NCBI RefSeq assembly: GCF_032335695.1
Contig: NZ_JACTOJ010000044.1
Span: forward strand, 1 to 16,995
Reading direction: 5' to 3'
Origin: JACTOJ01 sp032335695
Lineage (GTDB): Bacteria; Bacillota; Clostridia; Clostridiales; Clostridiaceae
Length of the DNA: 16,995 bases
Shown: positions 5,964-14,015 of the stretch, piece after piece
Layout of the letters: each line of letters opens with the position of its first letter
Position numbering within the stretch: position 1 is the stretch's first letter
Program-made: the position numbers and the translations under genes
Notes under the pieces: generated by a model
Seen by the model: the letters and a program-made list of their open reading frames with translations, nothing else
What the model was told of the DNA's origin: nothing
Database searches by the model: none

Positions 5964-8351
5964 CTATTTTCTTGAACCTTCCCACTGCCATTCACGAATC
6001 TCTGGAAGGTCTAAGCCCACCTCTGCAATATATTCCTTATGAGCAACTAGCTTGTCACGCATTAACTGACATAGATAATCGCCCTTGCTACCTAGGTTTG
6101 GAAGGCTATTAACAACATCCTGCACTAAATGGAAACGGTCAATCTTATTTTGAACACGCATATCAAATGGTGTAGTAATCGTTCCTTCTTCCTGATATCC
6201 AAATACATGAATATTATGATTATGACGAGAATAAGTAAGCTCATGTATTAATGATGGATAACCATGGAAAGCAAATATTACTGGCTTATCCTTTGTAAAT
6301 AAAGAGTCAAATTCTGCATCAGTAAGTCCATGTGGATGATCTTCATTTGACTTAAGTTTCATTAAATCAACTACATTCACCACTCTAACCTTTAATTCTG
6401 GCAAATACTCACGTAATATAGAAACAGTTGCTATAGTTTCAAGAGTTGGAGTATCTCCGCAGCAAGCCAATACTACATCTGGTTCACTACCTTGATCATT
6501 GCTTGCCCAATCCCAAATACCAATACCTTGCTTACAATGCTTAATAGCCTGCTCCATATTAAGCCATTGACTGCTTGGATGCTTTGAGGTAACCATAACA
6601 TTTATATTATGCTTAGTTCTCATACATTGATCAAATACAGCTAAAAGGCAGTTAGCATCTGGTGGAAGATACATACGAATTATGCTCGCCTTCTTATCTG
6701 CTGCATGTCCAAGGAATCCTGGATCTTGGTGAGTGTATCCATTATGATCCTGCTGCCATACATTAGAAGATAGTATGTAGTTCAAGGAAGCTATATCCTT
6801 TCTCCATGGAAGCTCTGAAGTAACCTTAAGCCACTTTGCATGCTGGCTGAACATTGAATCTACAACACGGATAAACGCTTCATAGCTTGCAAAGAAGCCA
6901 TGACGTCCAGTCAATAAATAACCTTCTAACCAGCCTTCACACATATGCTCACTCAAATAGGAATCCATTACTCTTCCATCTTTTTCAAGGAATTCGTCAT
7001 TTTCAACCTTTGCTCCATTCCAATCACGTTTAGTAACCTCAAATACCTTTGCTAAACGGTTTGACATTGTTTCATCAGGTCCAAAAATACGGAAGTTCTT
7101 GTTTTCCTTATTTAGCTCAAACACATCTCTAACATATCCACCTAGCTCTATCATATCTTGAGCCTTGACAGCCCCTGGTGCTGGAACCTCTACAGCATAT
7201 TGACGGAAATCAGGTAAACGCAAGTCACGCAGTAAAAGTCCTCCGTTAGCATGTGGATTAGAACCCATACGTTGATTTCCATTAGGAGACATTGCTGCTA
7301 CTTCAGGAACAACCTTTCCATTTTCATCGAATAATTCTTCTGGTCTATAGCTTTCTAGCCATTCCTTTAATTGTTCAAGATGCTCAGGCTTTTCCATAGA
7401 CATAGGTACTTGGTGAGCACGGAAGGTACCTTCAATCTGATTGCCATCCACTACCTTTGGTCCTGTCCATCCTTTTGGAGTTCTTAATACTATCATTGGC
7501 CACATTGGACGAGTAAGATCTCCAGTTTCAATCGCATGTCTCTTTATTGCCTTAATTTCTTCTATTATTTTATCTAGTGTTTCAGCCATTAATTTATGCA
7601 TAACCATTGGCTCGCCACCTTCAACAAAGTAAGGTTTCCATCCGCAGCCTTCAAAGAATTTCTGAACCTCTTCTTTTGAAATACGTGCAAAAACAGTTGG
7701 ATTGCTTATCTTATATCCATTCAAATGAAGTATTGGCAATACCACACCGTCATTAACTGGATTTAAGAACTTATTTGAATGCCATGCAGTAGCAAGTGGA
7801 CCAGTTTCTGCTTCCCCATCACCTACCACACAAGCTGTAATAAGCCCTGGATTATCAAACACGGAACCAAAAGCATGAGCTAAAGAATAACCAAGTTCTC
7901 CGCCTTCATTTATAGAACCTGGAGTTTCAGGAGCAACATGGCTGGATATTCCGCAAGGGAAAGAAAATTGTTTAAAAAGCTTTTTTAAGCCTTCAGTATC
8001 TTGGCTTACATTAGGATAAACTTCGCTGTAAGAGCCTTCTACGTAAGTATTAGCTACCATGAAGTTTCCACCGTGTCCTGGACCAGAAATATAAACCATA
8101 TCCAGATCATACTTCTTTATTACACGATTTAAATGGGTATAAACAAAATTTTGTCCTGGAACCGTACCCCAGTGTCCTACTATTTTACGTTTTACATGAT
8201 CCATAGTTAATGGTTCACGTAACAATGGATTGTCTAATAAATATAACTGTCCTGCTGATAAATAATTTACTGTACGGAAATACGCATCCATTTTTTCTAG
8301 TAATTCTTGTGTTATAGGTCCTTTTTCAATACAATCACTATAATTTGACAT
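5964..8351 (-). CDS. xfp: Xylulose-5-phosphate/fructose-6-phosphate phosphoketolase
   Basis: The 795-residue product is a full-length phosphoketolase, the thiamine-diphosphate enzyme that splits xylulose-5-phosphate (and often fructose-6-phosphate) with phosphate to acetyl phosphate plus glyceraldehyde-3-phosphate or erythrose-4-phosphate. Diagnostic features are H60 (GHWGT), H93 (GPGHGGN), H138 (SSHVAPETPGSINEGGELG), the ThDP-binding GDGEAETG at 177-184, and downstream blocks such as WQQDHNGYTHQDPG. H60, H93 and H138 correspond, with a constant offset of 4, to active-site His64, His97 and His142 of the bifidobacterial enzyme. The ATG follows GAGGAGG (8357-8363). Acetyl phosphate can then be used for ATP via acetate kinase. 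Dual substrate use cannot be confirmed from sequence. An upstream promoter with a cre-like site suggests carbon-catabolite control. Confidence 0.96.
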   Translation of the reverse strand: MSNYSDCIEKGPITQELLEKMDAYFRTVNYLSAGQLYLLDNPLLREPLTMDHVKRKIVGHWGTVPGQNFVYTHLNRVIKKYDLDMVYISGPGHGGNFMVANTYVEGSYSEVYPNVSQDTEGLKKLFKQFSFPCGISSHVAPETPGSINEGGELGYSLAHAFGSVFDNPGLITACVVGDGEAETGPLATAWHSNKFLNPVNDGVVLPILHLNGYKISNPTVFARISKEEVQKFFEGCGWKPYFVEGGEPMVMHKLMAETLDKIIEEIKAIKRHAIETGDLTRPMWPMIVLRTPKGWTGPKVVDGNQIEGTFRAHQVPMSMEKPEHLEQLKEWLESYRPEELFDENGKVVPEVAAMSPNGNQRMGSNPHANGGLLLRDLRLPDFRQYAVEVPAPGAVKAQDMIELGGYVRDVFELNKENKNFRIFGPDETMSNRLAKVFEVTKRDWNGAKVENDEFLEKDGRVMDSYLSEHMCEGWLEGYLLTGRHGFFASYEAFIRVVDSMFSQHAKWLKVTSELPWRKDIASLNYILSSNVWQQDHNGYTHQDPGFLGHAADKKASIIRMYLPPDANCLLAVFDQCMRTKHNINVMVTSKHPSSQWLNMEQAIKHCKQGIGIWDWASNDQGSEPDVVLACCGDTPTLETIATVSILREYLPELKVRVVNVVDLMKLKSNEDHPHGLTDAEFDSLFTKDKPVIFAFHGYPSLIHELTYSRHNHNIHVFGYQEEGTITTPFDMRVQNKIDRFHLVQDVVNSLPNLGSKGDYLCQLMRDKLVAHKEYIAEVGLDLPEIREWQWEGSRK

Positions 8352-8401
8352 AAAATCCTCCTCGAAGTGAAAAAATGCTTTACTATAAATAATTATATAG
8401 C

Positions 8402-8421
8402 ATCGTTATATAATTAACGAT
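8402..8421. promoter_or_regulatory. 20-bp inverted repeat upstream of xfp
   Basis: Perfect 7-bp arms ATCGTTA and TAACGAT flank TATAAT, about 50 bp before the xfp start codon. A TTGACA (minus, 8438-8443) lies close by but at poor spacing to any -10 box. It may be an operator or leader structure. Confidence 0.45.
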
Positions 8422-8516
8422 AGGAAAACGGCTATTTTGTCAAATCCTTCACAAAATTGGAGAATCATTATAATGTTCATCAGAGTGGTTAAATAATATA
8501 TATATATTAAAGATGC

Positions 8517-8545
8517 ATGATAGCTTAATTCAACATTTTTTTCAA
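8517..8545 (-). promoter_or_regulatory. Candidate xfp promoter
   Basis: On the minus strand, TTGAAA (8540-8545) and TATCAT (8517-8522) are 17 bp apart. It would give an xfp leader of about 160 nt. It lies between the terminator of the upstream gene and xfp. Confidence 0.6.
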
Positions 8546-8546
8546 A

Positions 8547-8560
8547 AGATAACGGTTTCA
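8547..8560 (-). promoter_or_regulatory. Catabolite-response-element-like site before xfp
   Basis: The minus strand reads TGAAACCGTTATCT, matching the CcpA site consensus TGWNANCGNTNWCA at 13 of 14 positions (the last A is T). It lies immediately upstream of the -35 box of the candidate xfp promoter. Whether it would activate or repress is unknown. Confidence 0.5.
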
Positions 8561-8604
8561 GGAGTATAATAAAAACATTGTGATATTCTAATCAAGGGAT
8601 TATT

Positions 8605-8649
8605 TTACAAAAAACAAAAGCAGTCAAAAGGGGGGCTACCGATTGCTTT
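8605..8649 (-). terminator. Terminator after the MBL-fold gene
   Basis: On the minus strand, AAAGCAATC (8641-8649) pairs with GACTGCTTT (8617-8625) with one mismatch, followed by TGTTTTTTG. It separates the MBL-fold gene from the xfp promoter. Confidence 0.6.
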
Positions 8650-8768
8650 ATTTTTGGGGGATTACTACTATTTAATTATCCTATGAGTATATAATAATAT
8701 AGCTTTATGTTTATATGATGTGTACATAATGTGTTCTTTATGTGAGAATAATATTTCTCTTCTATGCT

Positions 8769-9442
8769 CTATTTTCTTATATACACTCCACCATGGTAGC
8801 AAATAAATCTATCCGCATCATAGCCTAATATTTTTATTATGTCTTTCTTTGCTTTTACCATATCTAAAGTAAATTGAGGATTCGCCACTATCAATTTATT
8901 ATTCTTTAATGCAGCGGCATCGCCTGCTATTACAGTTTTCCTATTGCTTAAAAACAAGGATATATGACCCGGAGTGTGTCCAGCAGTAGCTACAATTTCA
9001 CAGCCGCCACACCAATCCATAACTTCACCATCATGCACCCTTATATCTACATCAACAGGCTTAACCTTTCTAAGCATTTCACAAAACGCTTTACCAAAAG
9101 CTTTTTTCTCACCTTGTAAAGTTTTTTCAAATTCTTCTGCCTGCTCTAACCTTAAGGATTTCTTTTCTCCATTAATATACGGTGCTTCTACTTCACTTGC
9201 AACAATTTTTATATTAGGATATTTCGCCTTAAAATCTGCTGCTGCTCCCATATGATCATGATGAGTGATCAAAATTTTAGTGAGCTTTTTGCCTCAATAG
9301 CACCTTCTATAATAGGCATGAGACCTACATACCCACAGTCCACCAAAATCATTTCATTATCATCCTGTAAAATAACAGGATGAATAGCATCTTCTGTATC
9401 TCCAAATTTGAACTTTATATCTAAGACAGTTATTTTTTCCAT
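8769..9442 (-). pseudogene. Metallo-beta-lactamase-fold hydrolase, broken
   Basis: The ATG at 9442, with GGAGGC at 9449-9454, opens a good MBL-fold N-terminus (MEKITVLDIKFKFGD, then MILVDCGYVGLMPII) that shifts out of frame near 9288 at an AAAAA run (EAK then KLTKILITHHDH). The rest (8769-9272) is intact in the second frame. One extra A would restore the frame, though a larger out-of-frame loss is possible. The metal-binding motif reads THHDHMG where relatives have THHDHDHMG, as if one GATCAT unit of a tandem pair were deleted. Later motifs survive: AGHTPGHISL, the bridging Asp in VIAGDA, and a final His in CYHGG. Two independent lesions make a functional enzyme unlikely. An intact relative would be a zinc hydrolase of about 226 residues with unknown substrate. 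Confidence 0.75.
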
Positions 9443-9584
9443 AAGATTGCCTCCATAAAAAATATGCTTTTATAAGCAGTCCTAAAAACTTACCTCTCTT
9501 AATCAATGAGTTTTTCTTCTTTCATTTTTTAATAGAATTCCCAAAAGTGTTATCCTCTCACATTTCTCTTTTCTGAAATGAATA

Positions 9585-10109
9585 TTATTTATCTGCCAAT
9601 TCGCATATCATTTTTATAAACTGTTCTTTTCCAGCAGTATAAGAAGCCCTATCCTTAGGGAATCTCTCTGCTAATTTCTTCTTTAAATCACAGTATTGCT
9701 GCGCATATTCAGGCTGACCATTAAGAAAATCTCGAAATTTTATGACTGCGGCTAAATCTTCATTGCCCTTTTCATAGCAGTGTATGTGATGGGTTGATAT
9801 GTGTCCATCCTTACGTTTTACAAAGAGATACCGTCCAACTACTCCGCTTTCACCACAAGCATCATAGCCAGCAGCAAGCATTCCTTCTTTATTTAATTGA
9901 GCTAGTGCTTTTACCTCCACAGCTAAATCCAAAATTGGTTTTGCCCATATTCCCTTAATAGAAGTGCTGCCAATATGCTGAATGTCAATAACATTTTCTC
10001 CTAATATAACCTCCAGCTGCTGTATAACTTTTTTAGCTTCTTCTTCCCATTTTTCATCGTGAGGAATCAATTTTACTTCGTACCTTTCTACTCCTAACAA
10101 AGCCACCAT
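9585..10109 (-). CDS. GrpB/UPF0157 family nucleotidyltransferase-like protein
   Basis: The product of about 174 residues has the GrpB-family signature: a VKLIPHDEKWEEEA opening, then HIGSTSIKGIWAKPILDLAV (about 45-64), which is the GS-containing nucleotidyltransferase-fold motif with an acidic residue, and a C-terminal KFRDFLN plus AGKEQFIKM. The family belongs to the nucleotidyltransferase superfamily but its cellular role is not established. The start is uncertain. The ATG at 10109 has AAAGGA almost touching it; a TTG three codons later (10100) has better spacing and would give LGVERYEVKLIP, the usual family N-terminus. It lies between two broken genes inside the block flanked by inverted composite repeats. 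Confidence 0.82.
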   Translation of the reverse strand: MVALLGVERYEVKLIPHDEKWEEEAKKVIQQLEVILGENVIDIQHIGSTSIKGIWAKPILDLAVEVKALAQLNKEGMLAAGYDACGESGVVGRYLFVKRKDGHISTHHIHCYEKGNEDLAAVIKFRDFLNGQPEYAQQYCDLKKKLAERFPKDRASYTAGKEQFIKMICELADK

Positions 10110-10144
10110 TCCTTTCTCTCATTATATTGTATGCTTATTCATAT

Positions 10145-10429
10145 CTATCTGACAAAATCATTTACCGACTGCTCTTCGCTAGCACCTTCTTTAGACCAGT
10201 CCCCTTCAATTCCATGATGTTCTCTTAAAATATGTCCAAGCTCATGGATTATGTTATACCATTGAAAATAAAGCTTATGAAATTCGCCTGTTGCTATTTC
10301 ACTTTCAAATAGACTTATAAATGGCTACTTTGTTTCTTCATCTCCCATGTCCCACATTCCGGTTAAAATTTTTCTCTCCTCCATTGAAATCTTTCCTTTA
10401 TCAAGTAAACCTATAGCTTTTTCTATAAT
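10145..10429 (-). pseudogene. HExxH (ImmA/IrrE-like) metallopeptidase remnant
   Basis: One minus-strand frame encodes SMEERKILTGMWDMGDEETK, an in-frame TAG at 10325-10327, then PFISLFESEIATG and YNIIHELGHILREHHG. The HELGH (10232-10246) is a zinc-metallopeptidase motif with the spacing seen in ImmA/IrrE-type peptidases. The frame ends at SEEQSVNDFVR before the expected C-terminal helices, and there is no clear start codon. An extended -10 sequence (TGGTATAAT, 10448-10456) lies upstream. The in-frame stop, missing start and short tail mark it as a pseudogene. If the TAG were a sequencing error it would still be only about 95 codons. I infer the family from the motif and its context. Confidence 0.6.
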
Positions 10430-10494
10430 TTACAACTGTTAGAAACAATTATACCATATTTATACTCACATTCCAGTTACTTCTCAAACGATAA

Positions 10495-10530
10495 ATAGCT
10501 CCCAGAAATATGCTTATCTCTGAGAGCTAT
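10495..10530 (-). terminator. Hairpin downstream of the 10874-11461 gene
   Basis: Twelve-base arms (10495-10506 and 10519-10530, core AGCTC/GAGCT) pair completely on the minus strand with one G-U pair. The following sequence ATTTATCGTTTG is a weak T tract, so termination is only possible. Confidence 0.35.
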
Positions 10531-10545
10531 TATATTTATTACTAA

Positions 10546-10588
10546 GGTTCTGTTTTAAATCAGTGTTGATTTTTACGCTGATTTAAAA
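10546..10588 (-). repeat. Short hairpin repeat attached to copy 2
   Basis: Starts GGTTCTGTTTTAAATCAGTG and closes with CGCTGATTTAAAA; the loop is the reverse complement of that in the 5844-5887 hairpin, with one changed stem base. With 10606-10841 it forms the second composite (296 bp). Confidence 0.8.
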
Positions 10589-10605
10589 TTTCCTTCAGTA
10601 CGGGA

Positions 10606-10841
10606 GGTTATGTTTTAAAATGTTGATATTATCGTTTGAGTTCTAGGAACTCTTAGGGATTGCGACTTATAATTGGCGTAATTTTGCCCAGGACGGGCAA
10701 AGCAATTTTAGCGCCATGGACGACGCATTAAAATTGGTAGCCAATTATAACAAAGCAGCCCCTAGAGTTACTCACATGGGTTCTGAAAGAAACCATGCCA
10801 GACGAAAAACGCCTTTATCAACATCCTTTTAAAACATAGCC
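10606..10841 (-). repeat. Foldback (MITE-like) repeat core, copy 2
   Basis: This 236-bp reverse-oriented copy of 5591-5826 is about 95% identical by eye. Its left terminus reads GGTTATG where copy 1 has GGCTATG. It lies 32 bp past the stop codon of the 10874-11461 gene and could serve as that gene's 3' structure. The two composites point their short hairpins toward each other across about 4.66 kb. Confidence 0.85.
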
Positions 10842-10873
10842 ATTAATAAAAGAAGATTGTAAATTAAATAATA

Positions 10874-11461
10874 CTAATGAGAAATACCATAATACGTTAA
10901 AATCTTATCCTTTTGGTTTTCAGGGCAGTAAATCTCACTTCCTCCTGTACTATATAACTCGAATCCTTCATCATTAATAACTGGATACAATGTTGAAATA
11001 TCCTCACGAGCGAATATTGATATCAAGATTTTGTTAAATACTTCTTCGCTGGATCTAAGCTTAATATTAGCAATTGGTTTCCCAAGCTTCCATGTATGCG
11101 ATGAATCTTTATCTAATACGTGAATATAGATATTACCCTTCATTTCAAAATATTCATTTGTATCATCACTATTCGCTTTACGTCCCCAGTATCCAATCTC
11201 TCCTGATTTTGCTATGACAGCATCTTTAGACATACTTTTGTTTCCTGAACGCACCATCATAACCCAACCAACAGGAATCAGCTCTAATGAAATGCTTATG
11301 ATTAAAAAAATTATTGGAATAATAATATAGCGTTTTTTAGAAGCCTTTCCTCTACGTTTTTTTAATATCCATATAATTATAAATATCCCATTTAACGTTA
11401 TAAAGAATAATGCTAGAAAAAATAAAATAACCATTATTAAGAAAAATCCTAATACCACCAT
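10874..11461 (-). CDS. Hypothetical membrane protein with extracytoplasmic domain
   Basis: The 195-residue product has two strong N-terminal hydrophobic segments (about 3-32 and 44-65) separated by a basic loop (KKRRGKASKKR), then a polar domain of about 120 residues. With the basic loop inside, both ends would face outside. The polar domain contains IGYWGRKANSDDTNEYFEMK and a Tyr-rich end (TYYGISH) but no catalytic motif I recognise. The ATG at 11461 has AAGGGG at 11466-11471; a start 15 codons earlier overlaps the predicted promoter and has no site. No homologous family is recognised. Confidence 0.65.
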   Translation of the reverse strand: MVVLGFFLIMVILFFLALFFITLNGIFIIIWILKKRRGKASKKRYIIIPIIFLIISISLELIPVGWVMMVRSGNKSMSKDAVIAKSGEIGYWGRKANSDDTNEYFEMKGNIYIHVLDKDSSHTWKLGKPIANIKLRSSEEVFNKILISIFAREDISTLYPVINDEGFELYSTGGSEIYCPENQKDKILTYYGISH

Positions 11462-11477
11462 TACACCCCTTAATCTA

Positions 11478-11506
11478 AATATATTAAAAGTATATTTAAT
11501 TATCAA
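11478..11506 (-). promoter_or_regulatory. Candidate promoter of the 10874-11461 gene
   Basis: TTGATA (11501-11506) and TATATT (11478-11483) are 17 bp apart on the minus strand. The leader would be very short, about 10 nt, with the ribosome binding site right after the start point. Confidence 0.4.
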
Positions 11507-11537
11507 TAAATCAATTATCTTCTAAATATATAATAGC

Positions 11538-11573
11538 ATAAAAAATTCAGTATTTTTCTTTCTGGATTACTAA
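11538..11573 (-). terminator. Terminator after the ABC-F gene
   Basis: TTAGTA (11568-11573) pairs with TACTGA (11547-11552) on the minus strand with a 15-nt loop, followed by ATTTTTTATGC. It starts 2 bp after the ABC-F stop codon. The stem is short. Confidence 0.5.
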
Positions 11574-11574
11574 T

Positions 11575-13503
11575 TTACTTATTATACTCCATCCATGTCT
11601 CCATAACATCCTCCAGTTCCTCATTTAACTTTTCTTTTTTAGAAAGAAGCTCCCTCAGTTCTTCATAGCTTTCTCCTGCTTTATTCATAGCCTCTTCTAC
11701 TTCCTTAAGCTGCTTTTCCAAGAGATCTATTTCATCCTCTAATTTGAGTTTTTCTGTTTCTCTCTTCTTTTTTTCATCTGAGTTTTTAATTTTTTTAACT
11801 TTTTCCTTCTTGGGTTCTTGCTCCTTTTGAGGCTCTAGTTTCAATTCTTCCTGCTTGGTTTTATAATAATCATAATTTCCAAGATAAGTTTTAAAGGCTT
11901 TATTTTCAATAGCTATAACCCTTTGCCCTATTTTATTTATAAAATATCTATCATGAGATATGAAAAATATAGTTCCCTTAAAATTTTCTAAAGCCTCTTC
12001 CAGGGTTTCTATAGACGCAATATCTAAGTGGTTTGTGGGTTCATCAAGTATCAGTAAATTTATATCCTCATAAAGCATTATGCTTAGCTTAAGTCTTATC
12101 TTTTCTCCACCGGACAGCTGCTTTACTTTTTTAAATACACTTTTCCCAAAAAACATAAACTTAGATAGGTATTCTCTTGCCTTTCCCTCCAGAATAACAA
12201 TATTTTCTCTAAAGCATTCCAAAGCAGTGAGCTCCTCATTAGGAAACTTAATATTTTGCGGAAGATAGGCAAGTTTAACATTTGCCCCCAGCTCCACCCT
12301 GCCGCTATCAGCATCTTCTTCACCTAAAAGCATCCTTAAGAACGTAGTTTTACCACAGCCATTAGGTCCTATGAGAGCTGCTCTTTCTCCATAGTTTACT
12401 AATAGCTCTGCATTCTTAAATATTTTTTTATCCTGAAAACTCTTGCATAATTCTTCTGCCTTTATTGTCTCATTTCCAGACCTTTCAGCTGCTTTAAAGT
12501 CAAGCTTCATATTTTTCTTCTCAAATTTTGGTTTTTCTATTCTATCCATTTTATCTAGCTTTATTTGAATGCTGGTTGCCCGTCTGAAGAATTTATTATT
12601 ATCCGCTCTCATGGCCCAGTCTCGAAGCTCTTTTACTGTGTTTTCCATGGACTTTATCTCTTTTTGCTGCTCTCTGAAATCCTCATACTGAATTCTCATA
12701 TTTTCTTCTTTTTGATTAATATAAGAAGAATAATTTCCTTTGTAGGTTATAGCCTCCATATCTTCTATTTCTACTATTTTTGTAACTACATTATCAAGGA
12801 AGTATCTATCATGAGATACCGTGATCACAATGCCTTTATAATTTTTAAGATAATCCTCCAGCCATTCAATGGATTCCATATCCAAATGATTGGTAGGTTC
12901 ATCTAAGAGAAGAATGTCTGGATTATCTATAAGCAATTTTCCAAGCACCACCGTAGTTTTTTCTCCTCCGCTTAGCAAGTTAAAATCCTTGTTTAAAAAG
13001 CTTTCGCTAAATTTTAACCCAGTACATACCTTGCCCAACTTTTCATCTATATCATAACCTCCTTTAGTTTCGTAGTGCTCTTGAAGCTTACTATATTGGT
13101 TAAGGATTTTTTCTAAAGCCTCTCCTTCTAAATCTTTCATTCTATCTTCTAATTCTCTCATCTTCTTTTCTATAGCATAGATTTCATCGAAAGCAAGCTT
13201 TAAAACATCTATCACCTTTATTTGCTGAGAATAATTTGGTATCTGCTCCAAATAAGCAGCGGTAGCCCCTCTGGTTATAGAGATCCAGCCTTCGTCATAT
13301 CCATAGCTTGAGGTCTGAGGATATCCTGGATAATAATTCATAGGCTCAATACCCGCTATTAGCTTAAGAATAGTACTTTTACCGCTTCCATTGACTCCTA
13401 CTATCCCTACCTTTTCTCCTGCATAAACCTGAAAGCTTATATTTTTCAGCACAAGAGTTGCTTCCATATATTTTTTTATACCATTTACGGTCAATTCAAT
13501 CAT
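11575..13503 (-). CDS. ABC-F family ATP-binding protein
   Basis: The 642-residue product has two ATP-binding cassettes in one chain and no membrane domain, as in ABC-F proteins that act on ribosomes. Cassette 1 has Walker A GVNGSGKST (36-44), signature LSGGEK (177-182), Walker B LLLDEP (198-203) and switch H231. Cassette 2 has GPNGCGKTT (379-387), LSGGEK (463-468), LLILDEP (483-489) and H517. Between them lies a charged linker (about 260-325) of the P-site tRNA-interaction type. Cassette 1 carries a Tyr/Gly-rich insert right after Walker A (about 52-80), and the C-terminus (555-635) is a Lys/Glu-rich coiled coil. The ATG at 13503 has GAAGGA 7 nt upstream; an earlier ATG 6 codons up is weaker. 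Translation factor or antibiotic ribosome protection cannot be decided; there is no long attenuating leader. Confidence 0.9.
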   Translation of the reverse strand: MIELTVNGIKKYMEATLVLKNISFQVYAGEKVGIVGVNGSGKSTILKLIAGIEPMNYYPGYPQTSSYGYDEGWISITRGATAAYLEQIPNYSQQIKVIDVLKLAFDEIYAIEKKMRELEDRMKDLEGEALEKILNQYSKLQEHYETKGGYDIDEKLGKVCTGLKFSESFLNKDFNLLSGGEKTTVVLGKLLIDNPDILLLDEPTNHLDMESIEWLEDYLKNYKGIVITVSHDRYFLDNVVTKIVEIEDMEAITYKGNYSSYINQKEENMRIQYEDFREQQKEIKSMENTVKELRDWAMRADNNKFFRRATSIQIKLDKMDRIEKPKFEKKNMKLDFKAAERSGNETIKAEELCKSFQDKKIFKNAELLVNYGERAALIGPNGCGKTTFLRMLLGEEDADSGRVELGANVKLAYLPQNIKFPNEELTALECFRENIVILEGKAREYLSKFMFFGKSVFKKVKQLSGGEKIRLKLSIMLYEDINLLILDEPTNHLDIASIETLEEALENFKGTIFFISHDRYFINKIGQRVIAIENKAFKTYLGNYDYYKTKQEELKLEPQKEQEPKKEKVKKIKNSDEKKKRETEKLKLEDEIDLLEKQLKEVEEAMNKAGESYEELRELLSKKEKLNEELEDVMETWMEYNK

Positions 13504-13555
13504 TTCAATTCCTTCTTTCATAAATAATATCTTCTTTATGAAATAGGCATATAAA

Positions 13556-13605
13556 GGTTCGATTTTAAATCGATGTTGATCTCTACACCAATTTAAAACA
13601 TAGCC
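13556..13605 (-). repeat. Solo 50-bp hairpin repeat
   Basis: It runs from GGTTCGATTTTAAATCGATG to CCAATTTAAAACATAGCC. The outer ends match those of the large composites (GGTTC and GGCTATG), and the middle resembles the short hairpin with many changes. It looks like a minimal member of the same family, 52 bp upstream of the ABC-F start codon. Confidence 0.65.
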
Positions 13606-13610
13606 AAATT

Positions 13611-13646
13611 AAAAAGACCGCAAGAAGATATATTCCTCTCACGGCC
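13611..13646 (-). terminator. Rho-independent terminator
   Basis: On the minus strand, 13 bases (13634-13646, GGCCGTGAGAGGA) pair fully, counting G-U pairs, with 13616-13628, with a 5-nt loop and a following TTTTTAATTT. The nearest gene upstream on this strand ends at 14016, about 370 bp away. Confidence 0.7.
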
Positions 13647-13945
13647 CAAAATACTCTATTATAATTCTAAAAAATTAGCGTAAATAAATGCAATATTACC
13701 TATAATCAGCAATATTACTTTTAAAATACCTAATTAAATCACAATAATGAATTTCAGAAAAGTAAGTTACCTTCTAAATGCCACATTTCATAAAGAGTAA
13801 CACAAATAAACCTATACGGTTAGGCAAATTAAAAACCCTTTAAAAAATACATATTAATTTAAAATAAATCAATATTTAGCAATTAGCTGGTGTCATACTG
13901 TACTTTCCCCTTTCATCTTTAACCTTGACCATGCCTCTAATAATT
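13647..13945. other. AT-rich stretch without a recognised gene
   Basis: About 300 bp with stops in all frames. A minus-strand run of about 18 codons near 13880-13935 (MVKVKDERGKYSMTPANC) is too short to call. Confidence 0.4.
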
Positions 13946-13973
13946 ATATCAACATTCTCTTAAAACATAGTCA
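13946..13973 (+). repeat. Degenerate end of the foldback repeat
   Basis: ATATCAACATT, then CTC, then TTAAAACATAGTCA closely matches the right end of copy 1 (ATATCAACATT, TTAAAACATAGCC) with a 3-base insertion and one change. Only this end is recognisable. Confidence 0.55.
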
Positions 13974-14015
13974 TTTTCCTTTATAGTAACATTTTTCTAA
14001 ATATAAGTAAATACA

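Noticed and set aside
9456..9478. Hairpin with T run just before the MBL-fold start (TGCTT/AAGCA)
   Set aside because: The stem is only 5 bp and termination there would cut the gene off from any promoter upstream; not enough to call.
12123..12323. Second minus-strand frame inside the ABC-F gene
   Set aside because: It overlaps the conserved second cassette in another frame and has no motif of its own.
13880..13935. Small minus-strand ORF MVKVKDERGKYSMTPANC
   Set aside because: Only 18 codons, weak ribosome binding site and no supporting context.
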